33,938 nucleotides of DNA from Veillonellales bacterium (GTDB lineage Bacteria > Bacillota > Negativicutes > JAAYSF01). The notes below the pieces were generated by a model. That model was not told the origin of the DNA, did not search any database, and saw only the letters and a list, made by a program, of their open reading frames with translations. This document shows, piece after piece, positions 1 through 6,822 of the stretch; the stretch's first letter is position 1; every line of letters starts with the position of its first letter. The DNA lies in the NCBI GenBank assembly GCA_039680175.1, contig JBDKTO010000109.1:1-33938 (forward strand). Direction: 5' to 3'. The position numbers and the translations under genes were made by a program.

Positions 1-2
1 CC

Positions 3-71
3 GCCTTGAATATGCTAGCTAGCAAACGTGAAGCTCGGCCAGCTAAAAAGCACGGCAATATCCCGCTATAA
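3..71 (+). CDS. mmdA: methylmalonyl-CoA decarboxylase/carboxyltransferase alpha subunit, C-terminal fragment
   Basis: Only the last 22 codons are inside the window; the reading frame enters from the left edge and ends at TAA 69-71. The visible tail, ending KKHGNIPL, resembles the C-terminus of the carboxyltransferase (alpha, 12S-like) subunit of methylmalonyl-CoA decarboxylases and propionyl-CoA carboxylases. That subunit moves the carboxyl group between methylmalonyl-CoA and biotin. The epsilon-like subunit and biotin carrier genes directly downstream support the call. No catalytic residues can be checked because the rest of the gene lies outside. Confidence 0.75.
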   Translation, partial: ALNMLASKREARPAKKHGNIPL

Positions 72-86
72 GGAAAGGTGAAATAA

Positions 87-245
87 ATGAAAATCGAAGC
101 TAACGGTGTGAAGCCGGAAGTGGTAGCGGCTATTGCTGCTGCTGTATATGCAATGGTGGGTACTCGCAAACTTGCGTTACGCATCAAACAAACTAGTAAT
201 ATCTGGGCCCTTACCGGACGCCAGAAAAACATGAATTGTCATTAA
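87..245 (+). CDS. mmdE: small methylmalonyl-CoA decarboxylase subunit, epsilon/delta C-terminal type
   Basis: This 52-residue ORF starts at ATG 87 behind AGGAAAGG, 15 bases after the mmdA stop. It has an alanine-rich, mildly hydrophobic helix (about residues 12-24) and the ending IWALTGRQKNMN, which resembles the tail of the small delta/epsilon (OadG-like) subunits of sodium-pumping decarboxylases. In Veillonella these small subunits stabilise the complex between the carboxyltransferase and the membrane subunit. There is no separate N-terminal membrane anchor, so it looks like the epsilon form. The family call rests on the tail motif and the position between mmdA and mmdC. Confidence 0.65.
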   Translation: MKIEANGVKPEVVAAIAAAVYAMVGTRKLALRIKQTSNIWALTGRQKNMNCH

Positions 246-262
246 TGGGTACCAATAGAGCA

Positions 263-290
263 GGCTGTTATCCGGTATGGGGTAACTGCC
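263..290 (+). other. intercistronic RNA hairpin between the epsilon-like and biotin-carrier genes
   Basis: Bases 263-273 pair with 280-290, with one T-T mismatch, one G-T pair and a 6-base loop. No T-run follows, so it is not a terminator. It lies 35 bases before mmdC and might protect the mRNA or adjust the amount of biotin carrier made; that role is inference. Confidence 0.4.
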
Positions 291-324
291 ATGAGCATTC
301 TATATATAATGGAGGAATAATAGG

Positions 325-714
325 ATGAAAAAATTTAATATTTCTGTTAACGGTGCTTCTTATCAAGTTGAAGTAGAAGAAGTAGCTGCCGCCGCAGCCG
401 TTGCTCCTGCTGCCAAGGTTGCAGCTCCTGCAGCGAAACCCGCAGCTGCCCCTGCTGCTCCTGCAGCAAAACCGGCTGCCGCTGCTGTAGTAGGTGCTGG
501 AGATACGGCTATCAAAGCGCCGATGCCTGGCAAAATTGTAAGAATCGTAGCGGAAGCTGGCAAGGCAATTAAAAAGGGTGAAGTAATCCTGATTCTGGAA
601 GCTATGAAGATGCAGAATGAAATCACCGCTCCTGTTGCCGGTACCTTGAAATCGGTTAACGTAAATCCGAACCAGGGAGTAAAACCTGGCGAGATTATGG
701 CAGTAATTGGCTAA
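325..714 (+). CDS. mmdC: biotin carboxyl carrier subunit (gamma) of methylmalonyl-CoA decarboxylase
   Basis: This 129-residue protein carries carboxybiotin between the carboxyltransferase and the decarboxylase or acceptor subunit. The C-terminal biotinyl domain (about residues 60-129) contains the EAMKM motif at 92-96, with Lys95 as the expected biotinylation site. Residues 20-58 form a flexible alanine/proline linker, typical of swinging-arm carriers. The length fits MmdC/GcdC-type carriers. ATG 325 follows the ribosome site GGAGGA. Unlike in Veillonella, the membrane beta subunit gene (mmdB) does not follow; a terminator comes immediately after, so mmdB must lie elsewhere or be absent. Confidence 0.92.
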   Translation: MKKFNISVNGASYQVEVEEVAAAAAVAPAAKVAAPAAKPAAAPAAPAAKPAAAAVVGAGDTAIKAPMPGKIVRIVAEAGKAIKKGEVILILEAMKMQNEITAPVAGTLKSVNVNPNQGVKPGEIMAVIG

Positions 715-720
715 TTAAAG

Positions 721-759
721 ATACGTGCGGTTGTAACCACAGCCGCACGTATTTTTTTT
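721..759 (+). terminator. Rho-independent terminator after mmdC
   Basis: The 10-base arms 721-730 and 743-752 pair perfectly and are followed by a run of eight T. This closes the mmd operon and separates it from the cobO-mutase operon. Confidence 0.92.
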
Positions 760-891
760 ATGAAAAAAATAAAATATGAAAATTCGGCGATTACTGATAA
801 ACAAAGGTTTTTCCCAAAAAGCAGCAGGATATGAAAAAGAAATGGTGAAAATAACAAAAACAAATAACGATATTGTCAGAAAAGGAGCTGA

Positions 892-1446
892 TTGCTGCTA
901 ATGGAATCAATGCAGAAAGCTCTGCCGGGATGCGGCCTAGTGATGGTGATTACCGGCAACGGCAAAGGCAAGACAACTTCGGCTTTTGGCCAGGCACTGC
1001 GTGCTATTGGGCAGGGTTATAAAGTTTGTATGATTCAGTTCATGAAGGGCAGAAAATACGGCGAAGTTTTGGCGGCGGAGAAGTGGCTGCCGCAGTTTAC
1101 CATTATTCAATCCGGTCTTGATACGTTCGTAATGCGGGACGATCCGTCTCCGGTGGATGTCGATCTTGCCAAACAGGGATTTGAAAAGGCTAAAGAAGCG
1201 ATTTACAGCAAAGAATATAATATGGTGATATTAGATGAACTTAATATTGCCGTTGATTTTAAATTGATTCCCGAGGAAGAAGTTTTAGCGTTAATAAAAA
1301 ATAAGCCGCCGGAAATCGATTTGGTATTAACCGGGCGCTATGCTTCCGCTAAAATCAGAGACATCGCCGATACGGTCAGCGAAGTGACAGAAGTCAAGCA
1401 TCATTATTATGCCGGGAAGCAAGAAAGGGCAGGCATCGAATATTAA
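892..1446 (+). CDS. cobO: cob(I)alamin adenosyltransferase, CobO/BtuR type
   Basis: The enzyme transfers the adenosyl group of ATP to cob(I)alamin-type corrinoids, making adenosylcobalamin. The P-loop GNGKGKTT lies at residues 22-29, and the CobO-type segment VILDELNIA follows further on. The protein is 184 residues, a normal length. TTG 892 is chosen because GGAG ends at 887; the ATG at 901 would leave a long 13-base gap. The gene directly precedes an adenosylcobalamin-dependent mutase, so it probably supplies the cofactor for that enzyme. No cobalamin riboswitch is visible upstream. Confidence 0.9.
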   Translation: MLLMESMQKALPGCGLVMVITGNGKGKTTSAFGQALRAIGQGYKVCMIQFMKGRKYGEVLAAEKWLPQFTIIQSGLDTFVMRDDPSPVDVDLAKQGFEKAKEAIYSKEYNMVILDELNIAVDFKLIPEEEVLALIKNKPPEIDLVLTGRYASAKIRDIADTVSEVTEVKHHYYAGKQERAGIEY

Positions 1447-1504
1447 CAACTGGGAGAACCGGGGAATCCGGTATCGCGATATCATATCTGGGGGGGAATT
1501 CCGA

Positions 1505-3184
1505 TTGTATACAAAAGAATCATTGGCTAAAGCGAGCCAGGCAAGGACAAACTGGGAAGCGGCAGTGGAGAAAACCGTTGCAAAACATAGCGATCAAAAA
1601 GAACAGTGGACGACGGTGTCTGATTTGCCGATAAAGCGCATTTATGGTCCGGAGGACATTCAAAATACCCAGTTTGAAGATATTTCCTACCCCGGGCAGT
1701 TCCCTTTTTTGCGGGGAAATCAGCCAACCGGGTATCGGGGAAAGTATTGGACATTTCGCATGTTTTCCGGCATGGGAACGGCGGTGGAAACGAATAAACG
1801 CTGGCATTATCTCTTAGCTACCGGCCAAACCGGGTTGAGCACGGCCTTCGATTTTCCCACGTTGATGGGGTATGATTCCGATTCGTCCAAAGCCAGAGGT
1901 GAAGTGGGAAAATGCGGCGTGGCGATTGATACTATCGAGGATTTCCAGGATTTGATCCAGGGCATTCCTTTGGATAAAATCAGCACATCCATGACGATTA
2001 ATCCGCCGGCCACCATATTATGGGCAATGTACTGCGCTGCTGCCCAGCAGCAGGGCGTGCCTCTGACGAAAATCAGCGGCACGATTCAAAATGATATCCT
2101 GAAGGAATTTATTGCTCAGAAGACGCTGATGTGTCCGCCGGAGCCTTCGGTCAAGCTCATTAGCGACACAATTGAATTCGGCACGAAGTACGTTCCGAAA
2201 TGGAATACCATCAGTATCAGCGGCTATCACATCCGGGAAGCGGGGGCCACTGCCGTTCAGGAACTGGCGTTTACACTTCGGGACGGCATTGAATATGTGG
2301 AAGATGCCATTCAGCGGAAAGGGCTGCAGGTGGATGAGTTTGCTTCCCGCTTATCCTTCTTCTTTAATTCCCATATTGATTTCTTTGAAGAAATTGCTAA
2401 AATGCGGGCTGCCCGCCGGATGTGGGCCAAGATTATGAAAGAGCGCTTTGGGGCGAAGGATCCCCGATCCTGCTGGATGCGGTTTCATACTCAGACTGCC
2501 GGCTGTTCATTGACGGCGCAGCAGCCTTACAATAATGTGATTCGGACCGTTACCGAAGCATTGGCTGCTGTTTTGGGAGGAACCCAGTCTCTCCACACTA
2601 ATTCACTGGACGAGGTCTTGTGTCTGCCTTCCGAACATGCCGTACAGATTGCTCTCAGGACACAGCAGATTTTGGCGGAAGAAACCGGCGTTGCCAATAC
2701 GATTGATCCTTTGGCCGGTTCCTATTTTGTGGAGTCGCTGACTAATCAAATGGAAGAAAAGGCCTGGGAATATATTCATAAAATTGATGAAATGGGCGGC
2801 ATGATCAAGGCTATCGAAAAGGGCTATCCTCAGCTGGAAATTTCCGACGCAGCTTATCGCTTTCAGCAGCAAATTGATGCTAAGGAGAAAGTCATGGTTG
2901 GCGTGAATAAATATGTGGAAGAGGATGAAAAAGTCGACATTCCCCTTGTGACTATTGATGAATCGGTGGAGGCAGAGCAGTTGAAGCGGCTGGCGGCTGT
3001 GAAGAGAAAACGTGACGGCCGTACAGTTGCTGCCTGTTTGAAGGATATTGCCAATGCCTGCAAGAACGGCGATAATGTCATGCCATATTGCATTGAAGCG
3101 GTTAAAAATTATGCCACCGTTCAGGAAATCTGTGATGTATACCGGGAAGTCTATGGGGAATACCGCGATCCGGGAATATTCTAA
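1505..3184 (+). CDS. B12-dependent acyl-CoA mutase large subunit (methylmalonyl-CoA mutase family, isobutyryl-CoA mutase-like pocket)
   Basis: This is the substrate-binding TIM-barrel subunit of an adenosylcobalamin-dependent acyl-CoA mutase, 559 residues with the start used here. TTG 1505 is preferred: a G-rich ribosome site (1490-1496) lies 8 bases before it and families start near MYTKESL, whereas the open frame from 1409 overlaps cobO. Family motifs are clear: GQTGLS (108-112), GTIQNDILKEF (192-202) and SISGYH with His242. Aligned without gaps to Propionibacterium methylmalonyl-CoA mutase (offset 2), Tyr89 becomes Phe87 and Arg207 becomes Gln205, as in isobutyryl-CoA mutase. The carboxylate-binding arginine is therefore missing, and methylmalonyl-CoA is an unlikely main substrate. 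Butyryl/isobutyryl-CoA is the best guess; another branched acyl-CoA is possible. Confidence 0.88.
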   Translation: MYTKESLAKASQARTNWEAAVEKTVAKHSDQKEQWTTVSDLPIKRIYGPEDIQNTQFEDISYPGQFPFLRGNQPTGYRGKYWTFRMFSGMGTAVETNKRWHYLLATGQTGLSTAFDFPTLMGYDSDSSKARGEVGKCGVAIDTIEDFQDLIQGIPLDKISTSMTINPPATILWAMYCAAAQQQGVPLTKISGTIQNDILKEFIAQKTLMCPPEPSVKLISDTIEFGTKYVPKWNTISISGYHIREAGATAVQELAFTLRDGIEYVEDAIQRKGLQVDEFASRLSFFFNSHIDFFEEIAKMRAARRMWAKIMKERFGAKDPRSCWMRFHTQTAGCSLTAQQPYNNVIRTVTEALAAVLGGTQSLHTNSLDEVLCLPSEHAVQIALRTQQILAEETGVANTIDPLAGSYFVESLTNQMEEKAWEYIHKIDEMGGMIKAIEKGYPQLEISDAAYRFQQQIDAKEKVMVGVNKYVEEDEKVDIPLVTIDESVEAEQLKRLAAVKRKRDGRTVAACLKDIANACKNGDNVMPYCIEAVKNYATVQEICDVYREVYGEYRDPGIF

Positions 3185-3218
3185 TTTATTTTTTAGCTGA
3201 CTTGAGGAGGTAAGTTTG

Positions 3219-3623
3219 ATGCCAAATAGAACGATTCGTATACTCATCGCCAAACCCGGCCTTGACGGCCATGACCGCGGCGCCAAAGTATTGGCCAGAT
3301 GTTTTCGTGATGCCGGCTTTGAAGTCATTTATACGGGCTGTCATCAAAGCCCGGAGCAGGTAGCTGCCGTTGCGATTCAGGAGGATGTTGATGTAGTGGG
3401 GCTAAGCTGTCTGTCGGGTGCCCATAAATTTCTTTTTCCCGAGGTAGCCAAGCTGCTCAAAGAGCAGGGAGCGGAAGATATCATTGTGATCGGCGGCGGC
3501 ATTATTCCCGAACAGGATATGCCGGCGTTGTATGAAGCCGGTCTGAAAGCGATTTTTACGCCGGGAACCACATTGGAATCCATTGTTGAGTGGATTAATA
3601 CCCATGTGACGCCGCAGGTGTGA
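3219..3623 (+). CDS. cobalamin-binding small subunit of the acyl-CoA mutase
   Basis: This 134-residue protein is a stand-alone B12-binding domain that pairs with the large subunit just upstream. It shows the base-off/His-on cobalamin motif: Asp16-Gly-His18 and Gly21 (DxHxxG), a downstream SxL (LSCLSG), and the glycine pair of IVIGGGI. His18 should be the lower cobalt ligand. ATG 3219 is chosen because AGGAGG ends 8 bases before it; a TTG immediately upstream is too close. Split large and small subunits are typical of isobutyryl-CoA mutases and of archaeal or clostridial methylmalonyl-CoA mutases. Confidence 0.92.
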   Translation: MPNRTIRILIAKPGLDGHDRGAKVLARCFRDAGFEVIYTGCHQSPEQVAAVAIQEDVDVVGLSCLSGAHKFLFPEVAKLLKEQGAEDIIVIGGGIIPEQDMPALYEAGLKAIFTPGTTLESIVEWINTHVTPQV

Positions 3624-3627
3624 CAGT

Positions 3628-4629
3628 ATGAAGGAATTAAGCAGGAAAGTATTAGCAGGAGACATTCGTGCGGCCTCCCGGCTGATTCGCAATCTGGAAG
3701 ATCAAATACCGGATACTCAGTTGGCAATGCGGGAGCTATTTACCGCAGCCGGCAGTTCTCATGTGATTGGTATTACCGGGGCGCCGGGCGCGGGGAAAAG
3801 CACCTTGACGGATGAACTGATTGCCGCCTATCGTAAAAGGAATAAGACGATTGGGGTGCTGGCGGTGGATCCAACCAGCCCTTTTTCCGGCGGGGCCATT
3901 TTGGGCGACAGAATTCGTATGCTGCGCCATTCCGAAGACAAAGGTGTATTTGTCAGAAGTTTGGCAACTAAAGGCTCCCTGGGCGGTTTGTCCAAAGCGG
4001 TTGGCGAAGGAATTCATGTGATGGAAGCCTTAAAAAAAGATAAAATCGTGGTGGAAACCTGCGGCGTAGGCCAGCAGGAGGTGGATATTATTAATCACGC
4101 CCATACGGTCGTCGTGGTTCTTGTCCCGGGCATGGGCGATGAGATTCAGGCGATCAAGGCCGGGCTAATGGAAATTGCCGATATTTTTGTGATCAACAAA
4201 GCGGACCGGGACGGCGCCGGCAAATTGTATCAGGAAGTATTGAATATTGTGGCAATGGCGAAGAAAAGCGGCGAAAGTTCGCCGACTGGCTGGACGATAC
4301 CGATTGTGAAGGTGGAAAGCGTACTTCAGCCTCATGCGTTTGCCGAGAGTGTTGAAGTTTTAGGCAATAAAATTGAAGAGCATTATCAATACCTGATTAA
4401 AAGCAAGGCACTGGTCGCTCGTAAGCGCCGGAAAGCAAAAGCGGAGCTGAATGAAGCATTGTGGGCTGCTCTGTTCCAACCGATAGTAAACAAATTGAAC
4501 GGAGATGGAGAAATGGAGCAGATGGTAGATCAATTGCTGAACCGGGAAACGGATCCCTACACTTTGGCGGAAGAAGTGGCCCGGCGGTATATTAAAACAG
4601 TGAACAACGGAAAGGACGGCGGCAAATGA
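3628..4629 (+). CDS. meaB: MeaB/ArgK-family G-protein chaperone of the B12-dependent mutase
   Basis: MeaB proteins are GTPases that gate loading of adenosylcobalamin into acyl-CoA mutases and protect or rescue the enzyme from inactivation. Here the Walker A motif GAPGAGKS is at residues 51-58. The family segments AVDPTSPFSGGAILGDRIRM and ETCGVGQQEVD and the guanine-recognition motif NKAD follow. The length of 333 residues is normal. The gene starts four bases after the small-subunit stop and overlaps the next gene by ATGA, so it is translated as part of the mutase operon. Homologues serve both methylmalonyl- and isobutyryl-CoA mutases, so it does not settle the substrate. Confidence 0.93.
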   Translation: MKELSRKVLAGDIRAASRLIRNLEDQIPDTQLAMRELFTAAGSSHVIGITGAPGAGKSTLTDELIAAYRKRNKTIGVLAVDPTSPFSGGAILGDRIRMLRHSEDKGVFVRSLATKGSLGGLSKAVGEGIHVMEALKKDKIVVETCGVGQQEVDIINHAHTVVVVLVPGMGDEIQAIKAGLMEIADIFVINKADRDGAGKLYQEVLNIVAMAKKSGESSPTGWTIPIVKVESVLQPHAFAESVEVLGNKIEEHYQYLIKSKALVARKRRKAKAELNEALWAALFQPIVNKLNGDGEMEQMVDQLLNRETDPYTLAEEVARRYIKTVNNGKDGGK

Positions 4630-5816
4630 ATTTTACCCCGAAAACAGAAATTGCGATGAGGACCGGGAAACTGCAGCAAAAAATAATTGAGCAGGGACTT
4701 GACGGAGCACTCATTTTTTTAAATAGTGATTTATTTTACTTTACCGGCACGGTACAGACTTCATTTTTGTACATACCGGCTGCCGGGGAGCCGGTATTGA
4801 TGGTGAAAAAAGGGCTGCGCCGCGGCAGTGAAGAGTCGCGGTTGAAGAATATCGTTTCCATCCACAGTCCCAAGAAAATACCTGAAGCCCTGGCTGGATT
4901 TGGCTTCACCGATCTAAGCAAAATCGGACTGGAGCTGGACGTATTGCCGGTTAATCTTTATAAACTGTACCGTAAGATTTTTCCTCAGGCCGAGTTGAGC
5001 GATATTTCTCCGGCAATTAAAGCGATTCGCGCTATAAAATCTCCTTATGAAATCGAGCTACTGAAGCAGGCTCTGGTTGTATCCGACCAGGCTTTTTCCA
5101 CCGTGCCTTCTTTACTGCGGGAAGGCATGACGGAGATCGAGCTGGCAGCATTGTTTGAAGCGGAGCTGAGGAAACGCGGCTTTGCCGGCTGCTGCAAAAT
5201 GCGGGCTTTCAACCAGGAGTTTTTGTTTGGCGATATTTGTACCGGCAGCAGCGGCTTTTACCCCAGTTACTTTGACGGTCCTGTCGGCGGAACCGGTGTT
5301 TCCGTCTCACATCCCAAAGGCGCGGGCTGGAAAAGAATCAACCGGAATGAAGTCGTTTATATTGACTATACCTCCATTATTGAAGGCTATACCGGAGATC
5401 AGACACGGATTTTCTGTATCGGTGAGCTTTCCCCCCGGATGGTGAAGGCCTTTGAGGCTGCCTTACAGATTGAAGCCGCAGTGCTTAAAGCCATGAAACC
5501 GGGGACCTTGGCGGAGGAGCCTTATTTACTGGCGCTTAATCTGGCGGAGGAACTGGGATATAAAGATTATTTTATGGGCTATAAGGACGATCAGGTTAAA
5601 TTCCTGGGGCACGGGCTGGGACTGGAACTGGATGAATGGCCTATATTCGCCAAAGGTTTCAAGCTTCCGATAGTTCCGGGAATGACCTTTGCCCTTGAAC
5701 CTAAATTTGTCTTTCCCGAAGGGGCCATCGGCACGGAAAATAGCTTTGTCATGACGGAAACAGGTCCTGAATATTTAAGCATCACTCCGGAAGTTATTAC
5801 TTATCTGAAAGTGTAA
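4626..5816 (+). CDS. M24-family metallopeptidase/hydrolase (Xaa-Pro peptidase-like)
   Basis: This 396-residue protein has the two-domain build of prolidases and creatinases: an N-terminal creatinase/prolidase domain (about 1-150) and a C-terminal pita-bread domain. All five metal ligands are present: Asp247, Asp258, His329 (in GHG), Glu358 and Glu371, so it should be an active dinuclear metal enzyme. The start ATG overlaps the meaB stop (ATGA), indicating translational coupling. A peptidase has no obvious role in an acyl-CoA mutase operon. The M24 fold also includes non-peptidases such as creatinase and ectoine hydrolase, so a small-molecule amide hydrolase is possible. The substrate is unknown. 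Confidence 0.85.
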   Translation: MNFTPKTEIAMRTGKLQQKIIEQGLDGALIFLNSDLFYFTGTVQTSFLYIPAAGEPVLMVKKGLRRGSEESRLKNIVSIHSPKKIPEALAGFGFTDLSKIGLELDVLPVNLYKLYRKIFPQAELSDISPAIKAIRAIKSPYEIELLKQALVVSDQAFSTVPSLLREGMTEIELAALFEAELRKRGFAGCCKMRAFNQEFLFGDICTGSSGFYPSYFDGPVGGTGVSVSHPKGAGWKRINRNEVVYIDYTSIIEGYTGDQTRIFCIGELSPRMVKAFEAALQIEAAVLKAMKPGTLAEEPYLLALNLAEELGYKDYFMGYKDDQVKFLGHGLGLELDEWPIFAKGFKLPIVPGMTFALEPKFVFPEGAIGTENSFVMTETGPEYLSITPEVITYLKV

Positions 5817-5841
5817 AAATAACAAGAAGGAGAACTTATCA

Positions 5842-6822
5842 TTGAGCAAACCAAAAAGGATTACTTTAAAAGAAGCCGGAGCTTTGGTGCATGACGGGGA
5901 TCAGATCACTTTTAGCGGTTTTACCATCTGGCGGCGTCCGGTGGCTCTTTGTTATGAACTGATTCGTCAGGGGAAAAAGGATCTCCACTTATTCGAGGTA
6001 CAAGGCGGCTATCACAGTGATCTATTAGTGGGTGCCGGTTGCGTAAAAATATGGGAAGGCGCCTGGATGGGTCAGGAGATGCTGGGGAAGATAGGCGAAA
6101 ACTTAGCCAGGAAGCAAATCGATGGTGATATCCTGGTGGATGATTACAGTCATGGGCATACAGTAGGGCGTTTAATGGCCGGGGCGCTGGGGCTGCCGTT
6201 TTTTCCCTGCGCACTGGCCATGGGAACCGATATTTTAAATCCGGAATATGATCAACTGGCCAATGCCGGGTTAAGAGACGGCAAGCATCGGAATATTCCG
6301 GCCAAAAAATATGTAATAGCTCAGGATCCGTTTTTCGGCCGGAGCGATTGTCTGCTGCTGCCGGCGGTCAATCCGGATGTGGCTTTAGTCTATGCGCCGA
6401 TTGTCGGCGATGAGGGAACGGTCCGGGTCCTGTCTCAAAGTTACAATGACGCCGAAGTCATTAAAGCTGCCAAAACGGTGATTGTTATTTGTGAAGAAAC
6501 TGTTCCCGACAGCTATCTGCGCAACGATCCGGCAGCTAATTTGGCTTCCGGTTATGAAATTGACTATGTGGTGGAATGCCCCTGGGCTGCCCATCCTACC
6601 GGGTCGCAGTTTTACTATGATTCGGATGCCGATTTTTTAAAATCCTATAACCGGAATGTGCGGGATCAGAAGGCCTTTGATGAATTTGCCGATCAATGGA
6701 TCTTTGGTGTGAGCTGCCATGAAGAATATTTGGAAAGATTGGGGACGAAGCGGCTGGAAGGATTGCGGGCCAGCTCGATTATGGGTTATTCCAGCAGGAT
6801 TAAAAGGGGGACAAGAGCATGA
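5842..6822 (+). CDS. CoA-transferase subunit A (glutaconate CoA-transferase-like, family I)
   Basis: This 326-residue protein resembles the A subunit of glutaconate-type CoA-transferases, with an early glycine-containing segment (DGDQITFSGF) and later segments such as ALAMGTDIL and LLLPAVNPDVALVYAP. Together with the next gene it should move CoA between acyl-CoA and free acids. TTG 5842 is used because AAGGAG lies 9 bases before it; no better in-frame ATG is near. It follows the M24 gene by 25 bases and overlaps subunit B by ATGA. The partner acids cannot be read from the sequence; location suggests the acyl-CoA handled by the mutase. Confidence 0.85.
   Translation: MSKPKRITLKEAGALVHDGDQITFSGFTIWRRPVALCYELIRQGKKDLHLFEVQGGYHSDLLVGAGCVKIWEGAWMGQEMLGKIGENLARKQIDGDILVDDYSHGHTVGRLMAGALGLPFFPCALAMGTDILNPEYDQLANAGLRDGKHRNIPAKKYVIAQDPFFGRSDCLLLPAVNPDVALVYAPIVGDEGTVRVLSQSYNDAEVIKAAKTVIVICEETVPDSYLRNDPAANLASGYEIDYVVECPWAAHPTGSQFYYDSDADFLKSYNRNVRDQKAFDEFADQWIFGVSCHEEYLERLGTKRLEGLRASSIMGYSSRIKRGTRA

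Noticed and set aside
760-891. Cobalamin riboswitch before cobO
   Set aside because: The 130-base gap is too short for a full element and shows no B12-box sequence. No clear promoter is visible there either; the stretch is A-rich and otherwise featureless.
1409-1504. Longer N-terminus of the mutase large subunit from ATG 1409
   Set aside because: It would overlap cobO and has no ribosome site; TTG 1505 has a G-rich site at the right distance and gives the usual N-terminus.
2603-3328. Long open frame of 241 codons on the minus strand
   Set aside because: It lies opposite the well-supported mutase subunit genes and shows no recognisable domain or ribosome site; it is a codon-bias shadow.
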